This document shows, piece after piece, positions 1 to 9,890 of a stretch of 64,000 nucleotides of DNA. Position 1 is the first letter of the stretch, and each line of letters opens with the position of its first letter. Where the stretch lies: contig CM043958.1 of the NCBI GenBank assembly GCA_014529385.2, positions 125,461,817 through 125,525,816 on the forward strand, written 5' to 3'. The stretch is from Adiantum capillus-veneris. Taxonomy: Eukaryota; Streptophyta; Polypodiopsida; Polypodiales; Pteridaceae. A model generated the notes under the pieces. It was not told where the DNA came from. It saw nothing but the letters and a program-made list of their open reading frames with translations, and did not search any database. Position numbers and translations under genes: made by a program.

Positions 1-287
1 TGCACTTACCTATCTGCTCATTTACACTCAATCGATCCACAACCCACACAAGTAGATCTGCCACGGTCCTATTGTCTGTCCAAGCCTCCAATTCCCTCCT
101 CTCCTTCTCTTGTTGGTTCCCCCTTCGCGACTCTATCTAAAATGAATTGGGACCCCTACCAAACAAACACATATATGATTTATATTATCCAGTATTATAT
201 ATGATAGTTAGATAAATAAGATGGTTATATGATACATATTATATATTATAGCTAGACAAATAGATTAGATAAATACAACCTCTTGAC
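1..287. other. AT-rich intergenic stretch
   Basis: No reading frame, RNA gene or recognisable repeat. The part from about 165 to 275 is AT-rich with short TATATTAT-type repeats. Confidence 0.5.
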
Positions 288-309
288 TTATCTATGTATG
301 GACATGTGT

Positions 310-379
310 CTGTGTGTGTGTGTATGTATACACACACTTTTTTTTTGTAAATCTGGTATGTATACACACACACATGTCC

Positions 380-448
<69 letters not shown>

Positions 449-475
449 AAGAGAGAGGTAGAGAGAGAGAGAGAT
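310..475. repeat. Compound TG/CA, TA and GA microsatellite
   Basis: A run of TG/CA dinucleotides passes into about 16 TA units (383-414), then GA units (414-446, again 455-475). The reading frames across it are only translations of the dinucleotides and are not genes. Confidence 0.95.
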
Positions 476-480
476 CTATG

Positions 481-757
481 TGTGTGTGTTTATGTTTCAC
501 TGGCATATACTTGAAATGCTAGTAAGCCCTCACAACTATATTTTATTAGTGTCTATATCATTTCATGTACATCTAAGTGGAAGTACACACACATACATAG
601 AGAAAGAGAGAGAGAGTTACTTGTGTGCTTATATCTCACTGGCATATAATTGAAATGCTATTCAAGAATCACAAGTTTATATTATTAGTGTGTATGGCAT
701 TTCATGTACATCTAAGTGGAAGTACACACACACATACATACATAGAGAGAGAGAGAT
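481..757. repeat. Tandem duplication, about 139-bp unit, two copies
   Basis: Two adjacent units (481-619 and 620-757) share the same order: a TG-rich start, CACTGGCATATA, TTGAAATGCTA, CATTTCATGTACATCTAAG, then CA and GA runs. They differ by scattered substitutions and run length. The purine microsatellite forms the edge of each unit, which suggests slippage or unequal exchange through it. Confidence 0.85.
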
Positions 758-819
758 AATCTTGTGGTATTAAATCAATCCACTATATATTGTGATAAAG
801 GTATTCTTTAAAAAAGAAA

Positions 820-1288
820 ATGGCAAGAACAAAACAAACCGCAAAGAAAAGTCGTGGTGGCCGTGTTTCTCAACCCTCAAGCACTTGAACAACTTCAAAA
901 GTGCTTACTGGACCAAATGGTGTTAGTCATCCCAAGAGACCAATAGACCAAGTTCTAGTGTAAGCATAAATTTACCAAGGAGACGAAGGGTTTCACAATA
1001 TCTAGCTGTTCTAAGACATATCAGAAAAGCACAAGATGCATGCAACCACAAATTGCATTTCTAAAGCACCATTTGTCAGGATAGTGCGAGAGAAAACAAA
1101 AATGTGTAAAAGTGGGACAAGATGAATGGCTACAGCTGTTGCATGTCTTTAAGAGGCTTGTGAAGATTAGCTTATTGAATATTTTAATGACACTTTCATT
1201 CTTGGAGCACATGTTCATAGAGTTACAATTATGGCTGAAGATATGACAAGCTTGAAGCATGCTTAGACACCGTTACGAGCAATTTAGA
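820..1288 (+). pseudogene. Histone H3 pseudogene, intronless
   Basis: Seen: the start at 820 gives MARTKQTAKKSRGG, close to the canonical H3 tail. After a decayed middle, 980-1060 gives AVLRHIRKAQ, like the alphaN helix. Then 1058-1288 runs without gaps along the histone fold: APFVRIVRE, AVACL-stop-EA, RVTIMAEDM. In-frame stops replace at least three conserved positions, and a shift separates tail and fold. The spacing from the PF pair to the alpha2 glutamate matches canonical H3 (29 residues) and not the longer loop of CENH3, so I read it as ordinary H3. Known: H3 packages nucleosomal DNA. The copy has no introns, so it is a processed copy or a decayed intronless H3 gene. Confidence 0.85.
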
Positions 1289-2041
1289 TAAAAATGAAAG
1301 ACATTCTTTTGATTCCTCCTGCATGAAGGCCCAAAGAGTTGAAAGTAGGAGAAGTGACTGAAAAAGAAATACATAGTAGAGATACCAGGCTGAATCAAGA
1401 CAGAATTGAGAGGCTCAAATTAAAACAGGATGAGCATGAAGAGTTAAAGAGAAAGACTCAACAATTGGAGATTTTGCAAAGAAAATAAAAGGTTTTAAAG
1501 ACTTTAAATGCTCTTGGTGCAAAGGTTGAAGCCTTAATGAAAGTCGATAACCATGTTGCCTTTATCCCTTTGGAAGCTCAAGATGTCCAAATATTGAAGA
1601 GCTTTGACAATGACATCTCTGATACCCTTGTCATGATTTTACAGTGATAAGGGACTGCACATGTAAGGTGTCAAACGTTTAAATTTTGAAGGGACATCAG
1701 ATCAAGGACATGTTGTTGCAAAGGATTGTGGAACGGCTATCAAGATGTTGGCAATTGTACAAGAGTGCATCAACATGCAACAAATTTAGCTAGAGACTCA
1801 GATGCAACACCTCGATTGGCATACTATGGGTGTAGGCAAACAATGCAGCCAACATGTTTAGCTTGATGGCATTTGGAGATGTTAGAGACCCATTGCACTA
1901 CTCTCTATAATTAACCAATTTATAGCTCGGTTTACCCATTGCAATCCAAGTGTGAGAACTATTATTTTTCCATATAAATCATTGTTGTGTACTACAAGTG
2001 TTGTCAATTGTGAAATTTATTTCTGTTCATCTTTCTTATAG
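1289..2041 (+). other. Unassigned stretch upstream of the Ulp1-like relic
   Basis: From 1294 to about 1646 a plus-strand frame with two stops encodes a lysine/glutamate-rich, coiled-coil-like stretch (around RIERLKLKQDEHEELKRK). I do not recognise it. It could be an upstream part of the protease gene that follows. The end of the stretch (to 2041) is T-rich and closes in TTCTTATAG, a good intron 3' end. Confidence 0.4.
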
Positions 2042-2850
2042 GAACCATTGGAGTCTTGCCATGCTAGACATGCAAGAAAAAGTAGTTATTTATCTGAATT
2101 CTATTGAGAAAACAACACACTTGGATATCAAAGGGTAAGAAATTTAAAGTCCTTACAAAAAGTATTAAGCAAAAAGATTTGAAGTATTATAAACTCTTTC
2201 AAAAGCACATCAACATCTTACTTGCAACCATTGAAAGCTTCCATGCTTTGGGCAATATTTTTAAAGAGGTTATACATCAAAAGATTCAGGTTTGAGTTCT
2301 CTTTCTTGTACTAAGCTCTTGTCGTTTTTGTAAGTTTCTTTTGTCTTATGAATTATTTTGGTTGACAGGTACCACAACAAAAAGACAATCATAAGTGTGG
2401 ATGGTATTTACTGTATAATTCCAAAGCCATGTTGGATCATGTTTACAAAAGCAAGACCTCTCAAGTCTATTTCTTTATAACCCTTAATGCACAAATAATA
2501 TAGTTGCTTTGACTCACAAAATTGTTTTTGTATTGTAGCTTTCTATTACAACATACACAGAGCTTGATGTAGCACACTTTCGCATCAAGAAAATTGAAAG
2601 CATGATAGATATTTTCAATGCAAATAGTTGGAGTAATTGCAAAGCTTTCTCAAAGGAAAAGCTAGAGTTTGATAGAAGAGAGGCCACAGATGATGACCTA
2701 TCAAAGTTTTTCAAAGAGATGGAGTGGTTTGAAGATGAAGATCGTCTGGCACAAGAATTGCCATCACAAAAAGAAGAGGTTTACAAAAAAGATCAGTCGA
2801 TTGACCCTCATGTAGAAGAATCTGTTGAAGATGGAGACGTAAAGAAGTAG
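2042..2850 (+). pseudogene. Ulp1/SENP-like (peptidase C48) cysteine protease relic, three exons
   Basis: Seen: exon 2042-2289 encodes NHWSLAMLDM...VIYLNSI, the His-Trp block and the block that normally carries the catalytic Asp (here Asn). A GT...AG intron (2290-2368) follows, then exon 2369-2464 with VPQQKDNHKCGWYLL, matching the Gln-x5-Cys-Gly block. A second GT...AG intron is 2465-2538, then exon 2539-2850, ending acidic before TAG. Both introns are phase 0 and join the same frame. Known: C48 proteases process or remove SUMO; they occur as host genes and inside plant Mutator-like and CACTA transposons. Odd: the frame of the NHW block differs from that of the rest of exon 1 (shift near 2105-2125), and Asp is replaced by Asn, so it is probably dead. 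The upstream part is not found. Confidence 0.7.
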
Positions 2851-3217
2851 CCAATGCCAGAACCATCAGTAGTAAGCACCTCACGAAAGGACCAAAAGAG
2901 ATTAAAAGTGACAATGTATTTGAAACACAATAAATGTATTTGAAGTACTTTTTGTATTAAAAAATCTTGCTTTAGATTAAGACCTTGTCTTTACCTTCTC
3001 CGTATTTGAATTTTTGTACCTAAGTGATAATTATAAAGACTACGTTTAAATATATGTCCTTGCACTTCATATACTTCTTTCTTCTCTTGGATACCTGTCA
3101 AGAATTATGTTAGTAAAAAATATTTATGTTTCATGTAAACCTGTTGTTTTGATGGAGCTACTTACTTGTATACCATTGATCTGAAATAAAAAATCTTGGG
3201 GAAGATCCACTTCATCT
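2851..3217. other. AT-rich stretch, nothing recognised
   Basis: The 3' flank of the Ulp1-like relic. It is AT-rich, with no frame or repeat that I can support. Confidence 0.4.
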
Positions 3218-3685
3218 TCATTTATCAAATCTTGTCGAAGTTGTAGAAGATTTCACTCTAGATACAGTGGTTTGAAGTTCTTCATTCATCCACACATCAA
3301 TGTGCACTAAAAGATTGCCTTGCATATTTTGAAGGTCTTGATCCAATATCACAGGAACACCATTCACTCTATGAGATCTCTGATAGTAAAATGTCATGAT
3401 AAAGTTCCGACTTTTTATCATGTACTTCACGTTTACACTTGATGCATCCACTTTGCAATTAATTCCATTAGAATGACAAAAATCCCATCCTTTGTCTAAA
3501 AACTCAAGTACTGTGTCCTGGTCTACATTCTTACACACAAGCATGGTAATTTTAAGAGCTACTGGACATTCACTTGTGGAAAAAAAATCCACAAATACAT
3601 GGATTGGCATGCTGAATTTGATTTTCACAAACCTACTTGCTACATTAGGCTTCAACCCTTTTTGCACTTCATTAAATAGCTTCAC
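3218..3685 (-). CDS. Unrecognised 155-residue reading frame
   Basis: A frame with ATG at the 3685 end and balanced composition, not low-complexity: MKLFNEVQKGLKPNVASRF at the start and a Ser/Thr-rich end. I see no transmembrane segment, signal peptide or known motif. It faces the Ulp1-like relic, so it could be a fragment of the same mobile element or of a decayed host gene. No function is proposed. Confidence 0.3.
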   Translation of the reverse strand: MKLFNEVQKGLKPNVASRFVKIKFSMPIHVFVDFFSTSECPVALKITMLVCKNVDQDTVLEFLDKGWDFCHSNGINCKVDASSVNVKYMIKSRNFIMTFYYQRSHRVNGVPVILDQDLQNMQGNLLVHIDVWMNEELQTTVSRVKSSTTSTRFDK

Positions 3686-4115
3686 TTATGTCACTAGTTG
3701 GCAAGGGCCAGTCTGAACTTATAAAATCCGGTAAAGAAAGTTTTAATAGTGTTCCAAAAGAAAGATCGGTACCAACATGAAAGAAACTATCATAAAAGAA
3801 AACACCTAGCTATGCAAGTTGTCAATTTGTTCTTCCTTGAGCACCACCATTCTTTGGTAAGACAACTCGACATTAAAATTTCTATACAAAGTTAGCATCT
3901 CATCATTATGGTTCTACATATTGGCTCGGATGAGAATAAATCCAAACCAATAACAAGATACTCCCCAAATTCAAAAAGAACTTCTAAAAGGTGAGCCTAG
4001 GCTTTAGCCCACCAAGGTCAGCATCATCTCATTGCCAGCACAACTGCACACACCTTGCACTTAAAGGGAGAGCAATATCATCTCATTGCAAGCATGGCCT
4101 TGCTTGGCCTACAGA
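3686..4115. other. No gene seen
   Basis: Nothing recognised on either strand before the microsatellite block. Confidence 0.4.
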
Positions 4116-4510
<395 letters not shown>

Positions 4511-5220
4511 TTTAGATCCCCCTATGGCCTACCTTCCTAGGTCCAATCAACACAAAGAGATACCATCTCTACACAGAATCGTTGATTTTTTCTTTTTTAT
4601 TGTTGTGCAAACATACTAGACCATTCCAAACTTGGGAAAAGATAGTTCAAGCTTCTATCCTATTTAGCTTTCAAGTCTATATAAAGGGTGTTCTCCTACA
4701 AAAATCTCCTCTTGAATTTATTCAGGTAGATAAAATACTCCAATCATAAGTCATTTTGTGACACAAAGATAACCTCCATCACAAGACTCTATGTCTTGAG
4801 TTTAAGACTATAGCCATACACATTGGGTGGGTAATGCACAAGACATTGATGTATAAAAATTCTTGATGAAATCAATTATTTGGCTCATTTGTCTTTTCCT
4901 TCATTTGGGACAATACTAATTCCAAGCCAATATATGTGCTCTCTCTCTCATCACATGAAGATCATCGCCATCAAAGTCCTCTGTGACTGGCACGGAGCTC
5001 ACTTGATCACTACAAAGAGTATCATGAGCCACAAATCCTTTTCTTTTTCTATGCGAGGCTCTCCCAATTGCAAGACTACACCAAGATTTTAAAAGAAAAA
5101 CAAATAAACCACCTCTTCAATCACTTCACAATCACTTATGAAATTTTTATTCTATACATTTCCATTACTCAATTTTGTAAAATACAATGGATAAAATTAT
5201 TGCAATAAATTCAATGAAAC
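4511..5220. other. No gene seen
   Basis: AT-rich DNA without a recognisable frame, RNA gene or repeat. Confidence 0.4.
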
Positions 5221-5221
5221 A

Positions 5222-5376
5222 AAATATTGCAACCCCTTTATTTCCATTTCCAAAAATACTTGATTCCCTTCATTTCCATGACAAAAATAAATGCTACAAC
5301 CTCTTCATTTCCATGACAAAAATAAAAGCTCCAACCCCTTCATTTCCATGCCAAAACAAAATGCTCCCAGCTTGCC
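5222..5376. repeat. Degenerate short tandem repeat, about 35-38 bp unit
   Basis: CTTCATTTCCATGACAAAAA followed by ATGCT/AAGCT and CCAACC recurs about four times, the last unit running into the left arm of the hairpin at 5346-5450. Confidence 0.65.
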
Positions 5377-5450
5377 CCACCGGTGTCGATGATTTGGAAC
5401 AGTTTTGCTGACACCGGTGGCAAGCTTAAGGCATTTTGTTTTGGTCATGG
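5346..5450. repeat. Imperfect hairpin, about 41-bp arms, 22-nt loop
   Basis: Left arm 5346-5387 and right arm 5410-5450 are reverse complements except for a few mismatches and a 2-nt bulge. The innermost pairing is CACCGGTGTC with GACACCGGTG. Loop 5388-5409. It could be a foldback MITE remnant, or a small-RNA precursor by size; the sequence alone does not decide. Confidence 0.75.
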
Positions 5451-5648
5451 AAGACCTACATAAAGATGGAATAGTTTTGTTGAAGATCTCCCCAAAAGTA
5501 AACTATATGATGAATATCAATCTGAAATTTGAACTCTGTGATGAAAAAAGCATCTCAAATTATCACCTTAAACTTAAAAACAAGTGATGAACATATTTAA
5601 ATAAAATATCCTTCAATTATGGGTTGAGAAGAATATTGGGTTGTGGGT

Positions 5649-5654
5649 TGGGGG

Positions 5655-5708
<54 letters not shown>
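5649..5708. repeat. G-run plus GA microsatellite
   Basis: A short G-run is followed by about 26 uninterrupted GA units. Confidence 0.95.
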
Positions 5709-5711
<3 letters not shown>

Positions 5712-6037
5712 TTTTGCCTCTCTTATTATGAACACAATGAAATCCTTGTTGCATTCCCTTACTTGTCAAGATTATTCACAAGATACATTCTAGCAGTGAT
5801 TGTGTGGTTAGTGCTTGTTGTCATTACACCTAGCCTTGAAATCAAAATTCCTCAGGGCATAAAGGGCTTTTAGATAATGATAATTGTTGTTATGTTAGAG
5901 GGTGAAAGAAGTTTAGGGCTAGAGGAGATATATTAGGTGGTCATATGAGGAGCATGGTGTAAGGTGACATAGAACACTCAAAGGATTATGGATTCATTAC
6001 ATATGGAATATGAAGAGTCCCCTAAGGTTTGGGGCAT
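5709..6037. other. 5' flank of element A, no gene seen
   Basis: No recognisable coding sequence. It ends at the inferred start of the 5' LTR. Confidence 0.4.
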
Positions 6038-6049
6038 TGTTACCAAAAA

Positions 6050-6397
6050 TCCAGGTCCAATGTACTTTAATTGGAAAACGGAAAATTTTCAACAGTTTTA
6101 GTGTAATTATTGGTAAAAGCTTCACTTTGACCAAAAAATCGAGAGAATTTTAAGTTTGCCCTTAGTATTTTTTTCCTTTAAAGAGATCCACGACAAATGC
6201 ATGCTTTGCCTAAAGAAAGCCACGATAGACACATGCTTTGCCTCCCTGCCGTTCGTGGCACCGTTGTGTACAACAGCAGCAACGATTGCTGTTGCAACCA
6301 GTCCGTGCCAAAAAAGCAGGTCCAATGTATTTCATTGGAAATCGGAAAATTTTCACCAATTTTAGTGTAATTATCAACAAAAGCTGTTTGGCGGACA
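6050..6397 (+). repeat. 80-bp direct repeat flanking half a foldback element
   Basis: CAGGTCCAATGTA...TTGGAAA...CGGAAAATTTTCA...TTTTAGTGTAATTAT occurs at about 6050-6115 and 6318-6383. The DNA between them (about 6116-6304) matches 33795-33988, the left arm of the foldback element there. Either the foldback DNA entered a duplicated LTR segment, or duplication followed its entry. Confidence 0.7.
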
Positions 6398-6590
6398 AAG
6401 CTGCGGTTTCCAGAGAAGGAGTCACATTTTAGTGGGAAACCCTTGTAAAATTCTTTTGTAAGAGAGCATCTCTAAGCCGAGAACTTGTAAAAGAATTTAT
6501 GATTATTTTTATGGGAGCAATTGTATATTAGAGAGCCAGTTAGAAGTTTAGGAGCTTTTGGCCGAACAACCCATTTGTAAAGACCTAAAC

Positions 6591-6597
6591 TATAAAG
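6591..6597 (+). promoter_or_regulatory. Putative TATA box of element A LTR
   Basis: TATAAAG preceded by GACCTAAAC, about 700 bp before the LTR end. Position and flanks suit an LTR promoter; there is no direct evidence of transcription. Confidence 0.4.
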
Positions 6598-7292
6598 GTC
6601 AAGTTTTGTAAGTTTGAACACTATCATCTTTCATGGGAAGTTTGAAGAAACGGTGTACGTACGGAGAGATATCTCTTGCTCCAACTTGTAATCATTGCTA
6701 CTGTGGCTACGGTAATCCAAATTCAGATTTGTTTATTGCATTGTGTTCCTCTCACTTTGCTCTTTTATTCAAATGTAAGCATTTGAGATTCGGTGTAGGT
6801 TTTCAACTACGTGTTTGGAGCTTTAAATCGCTATTTTGAGTGCTTATATGCGTATTTTATGTTGTTTTGACCCTAGGAGAGGCTTTAGGGACCTTAAAAC
6901 GACCCTTTAGGATCATTTGTTTATTGTTTTTTCTTACTTTGGGACGAACAATCGCAATCCATGTACCTACCCAGAATGCTGTGACAGTGATAGGATAGAT
7001 TTAAAATAGTCCCCTGTAGCTCCACTTCAAGTTTCATGGGAATCGGATATGATTTGCATGGTAAACGGGCGTGATGACTGTAGAGCTGTGTAGAAGGACA
7101 TAGGCAGATTACTTGGCTTTAGTGTGTATGATTTGCTTGCAGAGTTAGTAGTTGCATCTCATCGAATTCACTTCATTAGGAATGACACCCTAGTGAGTTT
7201 CCATGCCTCATCATGGTCGCTTTCCTTGTATTGATATTTTATGTTGATGTGTGAGAGCTATGCTATGGATGTCCGTCACAGCTAGCAAACAT

Positions 7293-7310
7293 TGGCGTCG
7301 TCGCTGGGGA
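7293..7310 (+). other. Primer binding site, element A (tRNA-Asp-like)
   Basis: TGGCGTCGTCGCTGGGGA begins 1 nt after the LTR end. It differs at few positions from the TGGCGCCGTTGCC-type PBS used by Athila/Tat elements and assigned to tRNA-Asp. Confidence 0.75.
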
Positions 7311-7825
7311 ATGCACCTTAGAGTGACCAAGTGCGCAGTTAGCTTCCTTAAAACAAGATCAATCCACAAATCCATTTTACACCTCAGTTAGACTGCTAGA
7401 CAAGGGTTTAGAGTTTAATGGAGTCTAGAGTCTCTGGACCGGCTAGATCCTCTCTTAGGAGATTTAGGGAGCTGTGAGTGAGAGTGTTCAAAGCATTTTT
7501 GCTCTTGAATTTCTCTAATTGGATTGAGTACTGAAATCTCACCCGAAATTCGTCTTGTTTGTTTTGTTTCATTCATTTCTTTATGTTCTTTCAATTCTGT
7601 ACTTAGGAGTAGGATAAGTAATTTGCATTCTAGTCAGATTTGGGGCAAAAGTTAGAGTCGAGAAACCGGGAAACCATAACTTTGGCAAAAAGGCCATAAG
7701 ACTTTGAAATTTAGAAAATCTGACCAAACAGGGTTGATATTGATTCAAATCACCAAGTGGTAGCACAAAACACCATAAAACACTTGTCAAAGGGAGAAAA
7801 CTGAATTTCATCAAATTTGGCTCAT

Positions 7826-7849
7826 GTACTACGATCGCGATCGGTGTAC
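7826..7849 (+). repeat. Near-palindromic motif, copy 1 (leader)
   Basis: Core CGATCGCGATCG (perfect palindrome) bounded by TA/GT and outer GTAC on both sides. Followed by CCTCTGTGTCAGAATT. Confidence 0.9.
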
Positions 7850-8098
7850 CTCTGTGTCAGAATTGGACTAGAATTGCTATGTGCCTTCCTGATAAGATTC
7901 TAAATAAGTTTGTTTAAAGCAACCACACCCAGAAACATCAAAAATCAAGAAAATCAAGCTACTTGGATAAAACTAGCATAACAAACCCAAAAAGTGAAAA
8001 ATCTTGGCTTTTATTGATCCAAATACTAAGTGAATGGGGAAATAGCCTCAGAACACCTTTGCCAACAAGCACACCAAAATTGGTCTAATTTGGGCACT

Positions 8099-8122
8099 GT
8101 ACTAGGATCGCGATCGGTGTAC
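8099..8122 (+). repeat. Near-palindromic motif, copy 2 (leader)
   Basis: As copy 1 but with one change at the core edge (GGATCGCGATCG). Preceded by TCTAATTTGGGCACT, followed by CTAAGTGCAAGATTTTGACC. Confidence 0.9.
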
Positions 8123-8540
8123 CTAAGTGCAAGATTTTGACCACATTTCATCTGTGAGATCCTCAGGTGTATATAAACATAAAAGTATACAAGACCAAGA
8201 GTCAGAAACCTCAAAATACCTGTCAAATCATGTCAGTATTGATCCAAGTCGGAAATTGATACACTGACATAGAAATTGACTTTCATCAGGATCATATACA
8301 TCAAATTGGATATATACTATGCAGAGGGAGAGCCTGTACACAGGACAACTCCAGATAGCTTTCACATCCCAAAACAAACACCAAAATCAAGTCAAACTGA
8401 CAGATTGAGGAAAACAAACACTTCCAACCAAGAACTAGTAAAAGCTTGACTTTTTGGGGTTTGAATACAAAAGTATTTGGTGGGTAGCCTTAAAATAGCC
8501 TAGTGAACAAGCTGGTGAAATTTCATCAAATTTGAGCATT

Positions 8541-8564
8541 GTACTACGATCGCGATTGGTGTAC
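8541..8564 (+). repeat. Near-palindromic motif, copy 3 (leader)
   Basis: Core with a single C-to-T change (CGATCGCGATTG), as expected from deamination at one CpG. Flanks as in the other copies. Confidence 0.9.
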
Positions 8565-9076
8565 CTGAGTGCCATATTTGACTCATTTTTGACATGTTCA
8601 TAAGCCTAGACTATTTAAGATATCAGAAGTTGTCAAAACCCAAATTGGACATATTGTCAATAATATGCAAGCAAAATTGTGTTGAAGTCGTGTGAAGTTG
8701 TTGAATCTGCTGACAGTTGGAATGATACAGTGATCTCATAGCCATCAAGTGTATTCATTTGCAGAGACCGATCAAGTAACAATCCATGCAGTTGTGAGAG
8801 TTGGAAGATCACTCCATCCCCAGGTAAGAGGTTTGGATTCAATCAATAAATTCTACTTTCTTCATGTTTTTGAGATCGGGAAAACAAATCAACAACCAAC
8901 ACTGAAAGTTAGCGAATCAATCAAGTGTTTTATCAACGGAGGAGAGCGTAAACCAAGGTGTAGTACGACCGTTAGAGCCAATCCCTGAAGAAAGTATTTC
9001 CGATACTTCTTCAGAGAGATCTTACGAGTATTTCACAGAACACTTGGGACATTCAAACCTAAACAAAAGAAAACAC

Positions 9077-9890
9077 ATGGCAGCAAGACCATCAAACCCT
9101 TCGGCCACAATGAAGCTATTGTTCATCAAGTATTAGTATGACAACAAGCAAGGTGCCAAGATCTACAAAGATGGTATAGACTGCTACTGTGTGGAAATAG
9201 AAGATAGACCAAGTGAGTTCAAGTACTTAGTTCCTGTGAGCTATAGCGGAGATAGGTACCTAGATGATGAACATGTACTTGGTAGTCCTGAATCCTATCA
9301 TTGTGGAAAAGTGGAGATTGATGGGCACGAAAGCCAAAGTAGATGAGGAACCTGAGGAGAAAGCACCAACAATGAGCTTCCCTAATGCGAGGTTAAGGCA
9401 AGAAAATGAAACTTTGAGAGTCAACACAGACAAAGTCTACGTGGGGTTATACAATTATAATAATGGAGAGGAGGATTTCTATTACAGATGTGAGGAACCC
9501 TACGTCAAAGAGTTGGCAAAGCCGAAAAGACTTTATGTCTTCACCTACATAGAGAGATCAAAAACAAAAATCATCGCATACGACAAATATGGAAGACGAT
9601 ACGCATCAATCGATAAAAAGGAGTTGGAAGGATATACGTACTTTGGGGGACCACTCCACCAGTATTATGTCACTCCAAGCCCATAGAGACCAGCACCTAC
9701 AAATGTCATGCCAGACCCGATGGCAACAGGTGGAGAGAGGACTCATGTAGTTGATTCTTTTAGTCAACCTCAATATTCTATGCCAAACCCCATGGGAACG
9801 TTACATCCCAGAGATTCAATGGCTACCAATCAAGGTAGTGCGGTTCCTATCTCTACACATACCGCAGTAGGTTTGACATTTGCCTCCTAG
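9077..9890 (+). pseudogene. gag: Element A gag, N-terminal part
   Basis: The first plausible start is 9077 (MAARPSNPSATMK); a TAG follows near 9129, and the frame shifts near 9264. The region 9330-9686 is then open, acidic/basic mixed, with FYYRCEEPYVKELAKPKRL. Next is a Pro/Met-rich linker with repeats of MPNPMG/MPDPM type (9708-9890). Structural Gag precedes the core homology region; this N-terminal part is poorly conserved in OTA elements, so its identity rests on position. Confidence 0.5.

Larger units (their letters stand above)
6038..7291 (+). repeat. Element A 5' LTR
   Basis: Ends in GCAAACA directly before the PBS, and its last 88 bp recur at 33702-33792. It carries a TATA box and CT/T-rich downstream DNA. 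The start at 6038 (TGTTACC) is my choice because it is a TG preceding the first copy of a repeated 80-bp block. Inside, that block (about 6050-6130) recurs at about 6318-6395, with half a foldback repeat between the copies. Confidence 0.6.
7311..9076 (+). other. Element A leader with diverged repeat units
   Basis: A 1.8 kb untranslated leader. At least three diverged units, 270-440 bp apart, share a run: TTGAT-CAAAT, AGTGG-type, ACACC, CAAG, an AAATTTCATCAAATTT-like box, the 24-bp near-palindrome, then a GATTTTGACC-like box. The same modules return in the 3' spacer (30.6-31.8 kb). No supported gene; the frames here are interrupted. Confidence 0.6.

Noticed and set aside
283-522. Reading frames across microsatellites (Arg-Glu, Ser-Leu, Tyr-Ile, Cys-Val strings), also at 4118-4540, 12112-12345, 34307-34595 and 53879-54097
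   Set aside because: They are translations of dinucleotide runs with no other content.
820-1288. Centromeric H3 (CENH3) instead of canonical H3
   Set aside because: Spacing between the PF pair and the alpha2 glutamate equals canonical H3, and the tail start is canonical; only the PFVR wording hinted at CENH3.
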